Assembly: GCA_964058845.1 (NCBI GenBank)
Contig: CAXKVR010000893.1
Location: 1 to 18,314 of the forward strand
DNA from: Carex sylvatica
Lineage: Eukaryota > Streptophyta > Magnoliopsida > Poales > Cyperaceae
DNA length: 18,314 nucleotides
Direction: 5' to 3'
The first letter of the stretch is position 1. Every line of letters begins with the position of its first letter. This document shows positions 9,408 to 18,314 of this stretch, piece after piece. Made by a program: the position numbers and the translations under genes. The notes under the pieces were generated by a model that worked only from the letters and a program-made list of their open reading frames with translations, did no database searches and was not told the origin of the DNA.

Positions 9408-9466
9408 AAAAACAAAAACAAGGAAATCAAACCAACACTTTCAAATCGCCTCTTGTTTTTGTTTTT
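9408..9466. repeat. 15-bp perfect inverted repeat
   Basis: AAAAACAAAAACAAG (9408-9422) is the exact reverse complement of CTTGTTTTTGTTTTT (9452-9466), with a 29-nt spacer. It is low in complexity, so a chance or terminator-like hairpin is as likely as a functional one. Confidence 0.5.
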
Positions 9467-9701
9467 GTGTGTGATAAACAACAACAACAAAAAAAAAAAA
9501 AACATTTAATGAAGAAAGAAAAGCTCCTGGGTGTTTATTGGGCTGGGCCCGTGGGCCGCCTGTTGCAATTTAAAATCAGACCAATTGATTCGGCCCGGCC
9601 AATTGGTCACTAACTACGCACGTGACATGATTAACATCCTTGTGAAAATTTAATTTAGTCACAGCACGGTATGAATTAAAAAAAAATGCTAAAAATTTAC
9701 T
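9467..9701. other. intergenic spacer with GGGCC-rich patch
   Basis: The segment holds a poly-A run at 9487-9502 and a GC-rich patch at about 9538-9600 with GGGCTGGGCCCGTGGGCC and CGGCCCGGCC. These are TGGGCC/GGCCCA (site II-like) elements seen in plant promoters. No gene starts nearby on either strand, so the patch may be a relic. Confidence 0.4.
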
Positions 9702-9761
9702 CGCTGCATAATAGGCAGTGCAGTTGTTGTTGCATAATATCTTGAAAAGAAATCAAAAGAA
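9702..9761 (+). repeat. 60-bp direct repeat, left copy
   Basis: The unit begins CGCTGCATAATAGGCAGTG and ends near AAATCAAAAGAA. It matches 9970-10029 with about six mismatches and no gaps. Confidence 0.8.
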
Positions 9762-9969
9762 CCGGATCGGACTGGATCGGACCATGGATTGAATCAATCT
9801 ATGTGTCTCTGCAATCTGGACTATGGTCCTTAGCACGAATTTGGACTATCCTCTTCAAATTTAGGCCATCTAACTCGAACCGTGTGACCAGTGGACCAAA
9901 GAGACCCATGGACCGGGGGTTTTGGACCGGACTGAACTGGACCATACCATACCGTTTTCATAACACTAC
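9762..9969. mobile_element. 208-bp GGACC-rich insert between direct repeats
   Basis: The insert opens with CCGGATCGGACTGGATCGGACC and closes with GGACCGGACTGAACTGGACC, then CATACCATACCG. The two ends are loosely inverted and share GGACCGGACT-type words, which often occur at the ends of plant hAT-like and other non-autonomous elements. No coding capacity is seen. The flanking 60-bp repeats are too long for an ordinary target-site duplication, so the structure may be a miniature terminal-repeat element or a product of duplication. Classification is uncertain. Confidence 0.4.
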
Positions 9970-10029
9970 CGCTGCATAATAGGCAGTGTAGTTGTTGTTG
10001 CAGAATATCCTGGAAAGAAATCAGAAGAA
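9970..10029 (+). repeat. 60-bp direct repeat, right copy
   Basis: This is the second copy of the repeat at 9702-9761. It starts CGCTGCATAATAGGCAGTG and differs at about six positions. Confidence 0.8.
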
Positions 10030-11427
10030 AATAGTGAAAAAAATTGGAGAGAGAATTAGTGGGCGACGGTTGATAAATAATATAATAAAGTTATCAAATA
10101 AAAAAATATTTTATTGAAAATAAATGAATAAAAGAAAGCAAGCTCATATTCATTAATTTGTGTATTTCTTTAATACCATCAACTTTCTGGTTTTTTATTT
10201 TCAAAATAAGAAAACTTTGATATGCAAATTAAATAGTCTAGATGCATATATGTAAAGTAACCGAGTTTATCAAAGTATATGTCTTTCATCATGAAAGTAA
10301 CCTAGTTTTGTACGTATGAGATAGTTTTTGGGTAAATTTTATTCAAATATATCATTATTATCCGAAATTTTTATATTTATTATTAAAAAAAAAGAACCAA
10401 TAAACCACCATTTTGTGGAAATTCTATTTTTAGCACTAACATAATGACAAATTGCGGCTCTAAAAAGGATAGCAGCAGTGATAGGTTGCGGTCACCAGAT
10501 TGTGTTGCAGCAATATTAATTAGTGGCCGCAACATATCGTGGCAGACAATTTTTTAGTGATTGTAATTTATCATTGCGTCCGTAATAATTTTGAAATTCT
10601 ACAATATTCGTGGTTTATTTTTTAGTTTTTTTTAATGGTATATTTAAATATTTTGACATTATTATACCGTCATTGTCATATAGAATTTCAAGTACTATAA
10701 CAATATGACTCACATAGGCTAGGTGTGCTAAAATATTAGTTCCCTTTACCTAGTGTGAAATTAATACCTAATTCATGCTTTACACAAGTTTATGATAATA
10801 AATGACACCTTTATTAATGTTTAATAATTAGATAAATAATAAATGATACCTTTTTTATTATTACCATCTTAAACATTTTCATTAATTTTATCATATAGTT
10901 TACATTGTAAATCTCACCAAGAGTTTGATCGGTCAGCAACTTTTTTATTTTTATAAATAACAGGGAAAAGACCTGATATAATATTAAATTATCAATTAAA
11001 AAAAAAGTTTCATTTCAAATGAAATGTACACAAATGAAGAATTCCAAGACCTTTCGGTATAAAATTGGACAAATTAAATCTAACTCTACCAGATGGAACC
11101 TGTAAAACAATTCAAAATTTAAGAATATGGTTCACAAAGATATTTATCAAATCTCTATACATATATTGCTTATTATTAAATTATACAATTTAAACAGTGA
11201 CCTGATCAGGATTTGAAAATTTTATTTTCACAACATCGATTCACAAAACGGAGAAACAATCGTCACAACGAAAAAAATAAAAGAGAAAAGAAAAGAAAGA
11301 ATCAATACAAAATGAATCAAAATACAGCAACCATGAACAGATCACTGGCAACTTTTAAAAATTGTAGACCTTAATTTTGGTCATATTTTCTCTGGACTTT
11401 TTTGTTATCCAATTTGCAATTTCCAGC
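10030..11427. other. intergenic AT-rich DNA, no gene seen
   Basis: No reading frame with recognisable content occurs. A less AT-rich patch at about 10440-10600 (AATTGCGGCTC, GGTTGCGGTCACC, GTGGCCGCAAC) stands out and may be a transposon fragment. The segment near 11427 contains the 3' UTR of the minus-strand acidic-protein gene. Confidence 0.5.
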
Positions 11428-11925
11428 CTAGACGAGGGTCTCCTCGAACTCGACATAATCCGAGCTGATATTGTCGTCGCCATCTACCGTTGCGGGTACC
11501 GTCGTCTCAACCGCCGCCACCTCCTCCTCCTCCTCCTCCTCCTTTGTTGGTGCCTTAATTTCTTCTTCTACGGGTGCCTCAACATCATCAACCGGTACCG
11601 CTTCCTCCTCCTTCTCCTCCTCCTTTGCTTCCTCAACAATTGGCGTTTCAAGAACAACCGGGATCACGACATCAACCTCTCTCTGATTAGACGGGGTATA
11701 CGGCATGATCTCTTCTTCGATGATTGCATCAAGTAACTTGTCGTTCTTTTTTGGTGGTGTCAAAAGACACGACACAGCTGACACGGTCAAAGCTGTGCCG
11801 GCTGCTGCTAGTGCTACAACAGCGAAGAACGCCGGTGGTGCGAGGCCCGTATGGGTCTTGATCAACTCTTTGAGGTGGCCGCTCTTGCGCATTTGCTCCT
11901 TTAACCATGCGGCGAAATCGCTCAT
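11428..11925 (-). CDS. membrane-anchored acidic protein with MSBP-like N-terminus, lacking a cytochrome b5 domain
   Basis: The gene is an intronless 165-residue protein. It has an amphipathic N-terminus (1-25), one hydrophobic segment (about 29-55, PPAFFAVVALAAAG then TALTVSAVSCLL), a short basic stop (PPKKN), and a long acidic tail with several Glu runs ending EFEETLV. The block THTGLAPPAFFAVVALA resembles the anchor of plant membrane steroid-binding proteins (MSBP1/2, MAPR family), whose N-termini carry a YTGLSP-x-x-FF motif. MSBPs then have a cytochrome b5-like heme/steroid domain, which is absent here; only the acidic character of the MSBP C-terminus is kept. A TATA box and CT-rich leader upstream support expression. 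The Glu runs come from a (CTC)n tract on the plus strand. The resemblance is from memory and short, so the function is unknown; a membrane-tethered acidic adaptor is only a guess. Confidence 0.75.
   Translation of the reverse strand: MSDFAAWLKEQMRKSGHLKELIKTHTGLAPPAFFAVVALAAAGTALTVSAVSCLLTPPKKNDKLLDAIIEEEIMPYTPSNQREVDVVIPVVLETPIVEEAKEEEKEEEAVPVDDVEAPVEEEIKAPTKEEEEEEEVAAVETTVPATVDGDDNISSDYVEFEETLV
11521..11543. repeat. (CTC)n / (GAG)n trinucleotide tract within the acidic-protein gene
   Basis: About seven CTC repeats on the plus strand encode a run of glutamates on the minus strand. Length change here would alter the Glu run without shifting the frame. Confidence 0.9.
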
Positions 11926-12022
11926 TTTAGTTATCCTTTTTTAAAATTTTACAAGAATTAATGGGGGTTTATGGAATGAAGAAATTGATTAGATGAGATA
12001 GAGATGAGAGAAGAGAATGAGG

Positions 12023-12031
12023 AAATATATA
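12023..12031 (-). promoter_or_regulatory. TATA box of the acidic-protein gene
   Basis: On the minus strand CTATATATTTCC lies about 100 bp before the ATG at 11925. The predicted start near 11995 gives a leader of about 70 nt rich in CT (TTCTCTTCTCTCATCTCTATC lies around it), typical of plant 5' leaders. This supports the gene being real. Confidence 0.5.
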
Positions 12032-13484
12032 GCCAAAAATGAGGTTAGAAGAGAATACCATTTATGCATGTCAGGATCTCAAATAGTATTCTGGTAAATT
12101 AATTAATATATAAAATTAATTTATAAAAAAAAAAAAAAAAACTCAATTCAAAGGATTCAATCAATAAAAGAGTTGGAAAGCATACATACATCTTATTTTT
12201 TTATAATTTCAACGCGTCAAATTAAGACGAGGCAAGCATACATGATACATGCTCATGAAAATTATTAGCTACATTTATTCTAGATGACTATATATTAAAT
12301 AAACTCTGTTTATTTGAGAGATGCATAGATGTTTAAAGTTTTATTGTACTGTACCTATTAATAAATTAGAGAGATGAGATATTATTTATTATGGAAATCT
12401 GCATAAGCACTGGTAAATGTAGAAAGATGTAAAAATAGAATATCGTGACATAGACTAATAGCTAGCTGTTTTTCTTCCTTATTATTATAATTAATTTTTT
12501 TTAAATTAATTAATTCCTTTTTTTAAGAGTCTTGCAGAGTTTCATTTAGACTGTCCATTGAACTTAATTTCTCCAACTTGCAAAACAATTTCGCAATTAT
12601 TGGTTGTTTTCTGAATAAGAAAAGAAAACTGATTCATATATAGGTACTTCCGGAAAATAAAAATTGTTCTTTGTTTATCAAAAAAAAAAATGTTATTTGT
12701 CATTAAAATATATCTGACATGTATCCCTGCATCTCAAACTTCATCTTATTATAAATATGACCTCATTGATGTCAAATTGAAACATGATTAATGAACAGTC
12801 AATAAATTAAACATAAAGTAAAATAATCTATGGAATTGTTAAATAGAAAAACATATAGTAGGCAGTCCTAAAATTGATTTTAAGGATATATTATTTTTTT
12901 TACACATATTACAATTTTTTTAATAAGAGTAAAATGGGTAGTTTATATAAATAAGTTTTAACATAAAAGTGAATAAATTAGATAAATTTATGAGTTTTTT
13001 TTAAAGAAGAAAAAATTATGAATTTTGTATATTTAGAAGAATAAATACGATATCAAGAACTTTAGAAGGAAAAATAAGTAATTTCAAGAATTTTGAGGGT
13101 ATACATGAAATTCCCCCTTTTAATAAATCTAGCCTTGTCATGGCATAGCTGTTTTTGTTGAAAATTACGTTCAATCCACGGGCGCAGCAGAAATAATAAA
13201 TGATCTGAACAATTCAAATCAGAAAAGAAAAGAAAAGAACATAATTTAATAAACAATGCTATTTTCTAATAAATAAATAAATAGCACTTTGCAAGGCATC
13301 TCTGAAAAATCAGTGAAGCTCAATCTTATTTGATTTTGCTACTTTTATTTTAGGGATAAGTTCTATTGACCACAATTTTATTCGATTAAGTCCGTAATTT
13401 TGAAATTTTGAAATTTTGATCATATGTATTAGAGTTTAATTAATCTTTCTTTTTGGCATGTACTACTTTCTCCTATATAATCAT
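12032..13484. other. intergenic AT-rich DNA, no gene seen
   Basis: Only AT-rich sequence with poly-A/T runs and short palindromic stretches (for example TTTTTTTTAAATTAATTAATT near 12497) is present. The small minus-strand frame at 13062-13256 shows no domain or start context and is not called. Confidence 0.5.
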
Positions 13485-13495
13485 CACTAAAAGGA

Positions 13496-13707
13496 TTTGA
13501 GAGTATATCCGATGCTCATTGGACCTACTTCGGTTCGATGGGCTCAATCACCGTCCAATCTGCGTTAACATGTATGTGCTCCATTTTAAAGTTCATGCGT
13601 ATCTGCTTTAATTTTAGTGCGCACATATCTTAAAGCAGGTCGGACGGTCTTGAAGTTCGTTGAACTCAAAAGTAGATCTGATGGGGCATCAGACCTACTC
13701 TGTTCTC
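13496..13707. mobile_element. 212-bp foldback MITE, copy 2
   Basis: This copy is homologous along its whole length to 5465-5675 and in the same orientation. Shared landmarks are the left end (GAGTATATCCGATG), ACCGTCCAATCTGC, the central TTTTAAAGTTC region with GTATCTGCTTTAATTT, GTGCGCACATATCTTA, GGTCGGACGGT, and the right end CAGACCTACTCTG. Its own arms still fold back. Flanks are only partly alike (CACTAAAAGGA and TGCTAAAAAAA, 7 of 11), so the target-site duplication has decayed. This copy therefore looks older than copy 1. The open frames on both strands inside it are a result of the inverted repeat. Confidence 0.75.
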
Positions 13708-13718
13708 TGCTAAAAAAA

Positions 13719-14890
13719 TTGTTATATCTGCAAAAAATACTTAGTAGTGTCATTATCTTCGTGGATACTTCCATAAGTAACATCGATACTCTCAAGAATA
13801 ACAATTTCTCAGCTTTTACTATTAGCATTTTTTACCCTTAGCAGATAAAACATTTTTTTGTAGTGAATAATGATGTGTCACTTACAAAAAGAAAGAAAAG
13901 AAAAATCAATATTATTGTGATCTGGTATTACTTTTGTAATTAATTTGCACAATAAAAAAAAATCATGAAAGAAAAACAGAAACTAATATATAGTATAAAC
14001 TAATTTTTAAAATGATGTTTAGTCTCTCATATTCAAATTTTAGTTACATTACAGTTGCTGCATGGTTTATCAGAATTAAAAAAAATGTTTTCTTTATGAC
14101 AATAATCTTTGGTTGTATCAAATTAGTAAACTTATGAGGGGAAGTTAACCGTTTTAATATTAGTAATTATTAAATGTCCAAGAAGTATTTGCAAGTAGCA
14201 TTAGTTTTATAATATTTAATACACAAATTCAAAGAAAAGGAATCTCCTTGGATGTAAATATGTAATTATATAAAGGATTTAAAACTTGTGCTGGAAAACA
14301 ATTAAATGTAACAAAACCAAGGCTGCAACTTAATTTAGCTGTATTTCTTTTGGTTGCTTTTACATCTTGAAAACCTAAACTCCTCTTATGCTGATTTAAG
14401 AAGATAAATTATGAATTTCATATCAGTCAAATTGAGTCAGATTTGTTTATTTTGTTGGTCTACGTAGAAATTTAGTCAAAGGCTCAAAGAAGCAGCAAGA
14501 AATCGGCTGTCTCATGGAGAAGAGGTAGGAACTAAAACAGAATGCCCCGTTTTATTGATAGTTTTCTTTATTTAACCAAAATTGGACAATTTCAGTTTGA
14601 ATTAAGTCTCTCTCTCTCTATATTTATGGTTGGATTTTATTTGCAATTTTCAATAATATATATATATATATATAACTTTCATGGAATTGCTGATTATACA
14701 ATATTTACTATATGTGTTTTTAATTATCAGATGCGTCATGTTCTAAGTTGATTAATAAAAGACCTGGATGCAGGGAGAGGAAGAGCGAAAAAAGATGTAG
14801 ATGAATAGTATAGGTGGCGGAGGCGGCAATAGAGGAGAGCATAGATGTAAAAACAGAGTTAAATTTTTAAACTATGAGAAATAAATACAG
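13719..14890. other. intergenic AT-rich DNA with microsatellites, no gene seen
   Basis: The only structured items are a (TC)n run at 14607-14619 and an (AT)n run at 14656-14674. A purine-rich patch with GGTGGCGGAGGCGGC near 14812-14827 is the only GC-rich spot, and no reading frame surrounds it. Confidence 0.5.
14656..14674. repeat. (AT)n microsatellite
   Basis: An uninterrupted run of about nine AT dinucleotides. A shorter (TC)n run lies 37 bp before it at 14607-14619. Confidence 0.9.
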
Positions 14891-15071
14891 ATACCAATTA
14901 TATATAAATAGAGGTTAATTCATAACATTTTACTCTAAATTATATAGAAAATCCTTCATATATATAAAACTTAATATGGATACCAATTATATATAAATAA
15001 GAATTAATTTTACAGTATCATAACATTTTACTCTAAATTATATAGAAAATTCTACATATATATAAAACTTT
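14891..15071 (+). repeat. tandem duplication, about 90-bp unit, two copies
   Basis: Unit 1 is 14891-14979 and unit 2 starts at 14980. Both begin ATACCAATTATATATAAATA and share CATAACATTTTACTC, TAAATTATATAGAAAAT and CATATATATAAAACTT. Unit 2 has an extra stretch (TTTTACAGTAT) after TTAATT. The unit is AT-rich and non-coding. Confidence 0.8.
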
Positions 15072-15336
15072 TCAAAAAAATAGAGGCCTCTACAGAAATG
15101 GAACTAAAAATTTATTATAATAAAAATGAATTTAATAAAAAAAAGTATTCAATCAAATATATTTACAACAATACATATTTGTTGTTTCAATTAAATAAAT
15201 GCTTTGTTCATTGAGCATAACTCCGTTTGGAGACGAGAGAGAAAAAACACTTATTTTTTTTCTCTAAGGAGCATTTTTTTTAAGATAAATAGTATTAACA
15301 TGGTATAAATAAAATGAGTTTGAGGTTCCAATTTGG
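15072..15336. other. AT-rich spacer, no gene seen
   Basis: The stretch lies between the two tandem duplications. I see only AT-rich sequence with poly-A/T runs and a short purine patch GGAGACGAGAGAGAAAAAA near 15218. Confidence 0.45.
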
Positions 15337-15599
15337 TTGGCCAGATTATAGCATGTTGGCTGCACAGTTATAATTTACAAACTTAATAATTCTAAATATT
15401 TTTTGGAAAAAAACTGGCTTTTGGGTTCATTTTTTTTCAAAGATGGTAAAAAAAAAAAAAAAAATCAAATTGGCCAGATTATAGCATGTTGGTTGCACAG
15501 TTATAATTTACGAACTTAATAATTCTAAATATATTTTTGAAAAAAACTGGCTTTTGGGTTCATTTTTTTTCAAAGATGGTAAAAAAAAAAAAAAAAATC
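15337..15599 (+). repeat. tandem duplication, 133-bp unit with poly-A ends, two copies
   Basis: Unit 1 (15337-15469) and unit 2 (15470-15599) both begin TTGGCCAGATTATAGCATG and both end in GGTTCATTTTTTTTC, AAAGATGG and T followed by a run of about 17 A. They differ at only a few positions (for example GGCTGC versus GGTTGC, TACAAAC versus TACGAAC), so the duplication appears fairly recent. The poly-A runs at both junctions suggest it arose by slippage or unequal exchange between A tracts. No coding potential. Confidence 0.88.
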
Positions 15600-17019
15600 G
15601 GTAAGTATGGGTACACATTTTTTTTTAAAAATTTACTCATTTTACAAGAGAATGTAGGTGATGTTGGGAAATTCTTTTTTTAGAGTATATACATTATAAT
15701 TTCCTTTAGCAGCAGAACATTTCAACATATGATATTTTGATCTTGCAGTATACCGATTTTTTTAGTTACCATCTTCTAAAAAAGAATTAAAACAATTGAC
15801 ATTGTTTCTAAAAAAAGTTTCACAAATACCAGGCGCAGAGATTAAATCTACGCCGTCCATTGTGATCATAATTTGTACCAACGTTCAAGGTAAAAAAGAA
15901 TTTGTATAAAAAATTTGAGTTTTTACAGAGTTCAGACGGATCATGGTTAAAAAATTTGCTCTACACATCAATATATATGTTCTGAAATGTATGATGCCCA
16001 AAAGAATTATACAAACTTGTATTATGTTTGACAAATTAACATTATACATGTATGTGTACAACTACTCAAGAAATGATGCAAATTTGTGTAATTTTTTAGG
16101 CATTATGCATTTCGATTATACAAAAGCTAAAAAAAAAAAAAACAATTGAAGGTTCAAAAGCTCAAAAATATTAATATTGTAGTTTTTCTTGAGATTTTCA
16201 GAAATTTTTAGTTAATCTCGTTGGCATAAAAATTATTGTCAATATACTAATAGATATTAAAATGTCTCTTTACATAAATTATCTAACCATGATACATTCT
16301 GATTCTGAACAAAATTAAAATATGAAAGTTGTAGAGCTTGTGCATAAGCTTGTAAAAAATATTTATTGATGTCAACTGGAATGACATGACAAAGCTATAT
16401 ATGATTTTTTTTTTTTTTTATATCCTACACAAAAAAATAGTAATTGAGACTGAGTTTTAGGGTGATGAACAATTTACAATTTCCCTTCATCATCAGCGGA
16501 ATATTAAAATATTATATATGTTGGTAAACGGATTTTGCTAGAAAAATTTCCTTGAATTATTAAACATAGATTTACTTTATAACGTTTCACTATTGTGGGA
16601 CCTCTCATTGTCGTATACACAGACAAAACAAATCAATGTTGTAAAAAATGATTGTTGATTAGTACGTTGGCGGCAATCAAATTATCAGAAATTTTTCTGA
16701 CTAATCGATCAATTATTTTTAATTATAATTAATTATTTCTAATTAATCGCTTAACGGTATCATGTTCGTTCAACAAACACATAGTGTTATATTGTTATTT
16801 AAAACACTGAGACAAACCCCTCAGACAATAAAACACATATCAGAAATAAGAAATAAATAAAAAAATTGAATAAGAACAATTTTTCCATTAATGATGAGCA
16901 TAAATTATGATACTTTTACCTAGAATTTTATTTTAAGAACTTAATCAATTTCTATGCATTAAGTTTAATTTAATTTAATTTAGTTTAAAATTATATTAAG
17001 AATCAAGTTACTGCCGAAG
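15600..17019. other. intergenic AT-rich DNA, no gene seen
   Basis: The 68-codon plus-strand frame at 15943-16149 ends in a poly-lysine read from a poly-A run and has no recognisable domain, so I do not call it. CGCCGTCCATTGTGATCA near 15851 is a short transposon-flavoured word with no partner I can define. The rest is AT-rich with poly-A/T tracts. Confidence 0.5.
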
Positions 17020-18100
17020 TCTATTTAAATTTCAGGAAATGGAGCAAATTATAGATCTTCTCGCAAGTTTTCTGAAAAGTGATAGAACACTGAAAACAGA
17101 GTTATGGATAATGAGTTATGCCCATTTGAAGTTTGGTTCACAGCAGAAATAGAGACAGTATGTGGGCTGCACAGAATCCCACACGGACCGCGCAGAGCAA
17201 ATTTGAAAATTTCAGCTTTCGACATCTTTTCGTATTTTTACCATATCTTGGTCACATGAACTCTGTTTTAGGCAAATAAAGGCTTGCTGGAAAGAGAATA
17301 ACAAGATCTACAATTATAGGAAAGTTATAAATCAGAATTTATAATGTGCAAGTCGCAAGAACCTTTTTAGAAAGGTATCAACTAAAATTTATTGTCATAT
17401 CTCACGAGATCTTGATTGATTCACCTTCCATCCTTGGTTGCTTTCTCCCCAAGTCACAAAATAACTATAAATGAGAGGAAAGCAGCAGGAAAAAGGGTAT
17501 TTTCCCTTTGGGATCTCCCATTTAGGGAGGCCATCTCTGAGAGACCACCATTCTTCTCCATTTTGTTTCGAGGGCTTGAAAAGAAGAGGCTCGGCTTGGA
17601 GTTTGTTTTTTTGGAGTTTTATCATTTCTCTCTTCTTTCTATTTATTTTGTTTTCTCTTTAACTATGTTAGTTTAGACTCTTTAGTTTCTAGAGTTATGA
17701 TGTAGTCGAATGCTTTGCTTGATATGCTAGTTATTTGAATCTGTTTTGATATTTGTGTTTGCTTGCTTGAGTAGTATTTTAATTTTTTAGTTGAAATTGC
17801 TTGAATTATTCTTGGTTTACTGTTAGATGTACTGCAGCATATTTCTTGTAATTTGGCATTGATATTTCTCTCAACCAGACTAAGTACATGAGGTAGGTTT
17901 GTAAGCCGAGAGGTAAAACTTTTCATGAATCGAGAGATGGTGGATATCTTTAGTAAACCAAACTAGTAACTTAGGTAGAATACCAACAAACGGGAGTTGA
18001 GGTTTAGAAACCTAAGAGGGTAGAAATTGTAATTTCACTATCGTGTTTAAAAGATATAGCTTGTTGTACTGAAACTTTGTGATACACTTTTGTGCAAACA
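17020..18100 (+). mobile_element. probable LTR retrotransposon LTR/leader fragment (non-coding)
   Basis: Composition changes here: it is less AT-rich and lacks long homopolymers. The segment has an upstream part with GGGCTGCACAGAATCCC and CACACGGACCGCGCAGA, a TATAAAT box at 17466-17472, a purine-rich then T-rich transcribed-leader-like part (about 17475-17660), and a distal part with recurring CGAGAG words (AAGCCGAGAGGT, ATCGAGAGATGG). This order resembles U3-R-U5/leader regions of plant Ty3-type or LARD elements as I remember them. I could not find terminal repeats, a primer-binding site or coding domains, so it may be a fragment or a solo LTR. Confidence 0.35.
17466..17472 (+). promoter_or_regulatory. 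TATA box in the LTR-like region
   Basis: AACTATAAATGAGAGG is a good TATA box and is followed by a leader-like tract, but no protein-coding gene follows within the window. Confidence 0.35.
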
Positions 18101-18314
18101 ATTAACGAAAGAAGTTCAATAAGATATGATATATTACAGATATACATAAAACAATGCAATCCTAATTCCAAAGAAATGCTATCAACACAATATATATAAA
18201 CCCCATTAATTACTAACACAAACAAATTAAAAAGATTATAATTAAGGACATGCAAGTACCATATTTCCAAAATAAGAACATAATTAAACCATAATCTTTC
18301 AATTCTGTGCTTCA
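18101..18314. other. AT-rich DNA at the window end, no gene seen
   Basis: The sequence returns to ordinary AT-rich intergenic composition. The minus-strand frame crossing it (18004-18270) has no recognisable domain. Confidence 0.45.

Noticed and set aside
11377..11944. Plus-strand Ser- or Leu-rich ORFs opposite the acidic-protein gene
   Set aside because: They are low-complexity frames produced by the (CTC)n tract antisense to the Glu runs. The minus-strand gene has a TATA box, a CT-rich leader and a plausible membrane anchor.
13586..13841. Small ORFs on both strands across the second MITE
   Set aside because: They arise from the inverted repeat, and there is no protein similarity that I recognise.
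15943..16149. 68-residue plus-strand ORF
   Set aside because: It ends in Lys codons read from a poly-A run, has no domain, and sits in AT-rich intergenic DNA.
16650..16750. Imperfect inverted repeat around GATTAGT/ACTAATC
   Set aside because: The complementarity is short and in AT-rich DNA, which is expected by chance.
1..18314. A multi-gene system or biosynthetic cluster
   Set aside because: The three genes (receptor kinase, HEMA, acidic membrane protein) are far apart, differ in strand and belong to unrelated processes. Nothing suggests joint function.

Overview
This is a stretch of an angiosperm nuclear genome. The evidence is protein genes split by GT-AG introns, a plastid-targeted enzyme with an N-terminal transit peptide, a plant-type LRR receptor kinase, and long AT-rich intergenic DNA with MITE-like and other repeats. 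The glutamyl-tRNA reductase reads most like monocot (rice-type) HEMA proteins as I remember them, so a monocot is my best guess. The species cannot be fixed from the sequence alone. I see no rRNA, tRNA, CRISPR array or prokaryotic feature.

Layout: (1) 1-1225 is AT-rich upstream DNA with short repeats. (2) 1303-4036 (+) is a two-exon LRR receptor-like kinase of subfamily XII type (the group containing Xa21, FLS2 and EFR), with a TATA box at 1226. The kinase is non-RD. (3) 4037-6045 is intergenic and holds a 211-bp foldback MITE at 5465-5675. (4) 6046-8060 (-) is a three-exon gene for chloroplast glutamyl-tRNA reductase (HEMA), the first committed enzyme of tetrapyrrole synthesis. Upstream of it lie a GA/CT microsatellite and a small inverted-repeat element. 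(5) 8400-11427 is intergenic, with a pair of 60-bp direct repeats around a GGACC-rich insert. (6) 11428-11925 (-) is a single-exon gene for a 165-residue membrane-anchored acidic protein. Its N-terminus resembles the anchor of plant membrane steroid-binding proteins but it has no cytochrome b5 domain. (7) 11926-18314 is gene-poor. It holds a second copy of the MITE (13496-13707), two tandem duplications (14891-15071 and 15337-15599) and a 3' region (about 17020-18100) that looks like retrotransposon LTR/leader sequence.

The three genes have no obvious shared function: immune-type receptor, chlorophyll/heme synthesis, and endomembrane or plasma-membrane acidic protein. I did not find a convincing new biological system. 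The best leads are the cytochrome-b5-less MSBP-like protein, the full-length foldback MITE family with a possibly related inverted repeat in the HEMA upstream region, and the short-ectodomain non-RD receptor kinase.
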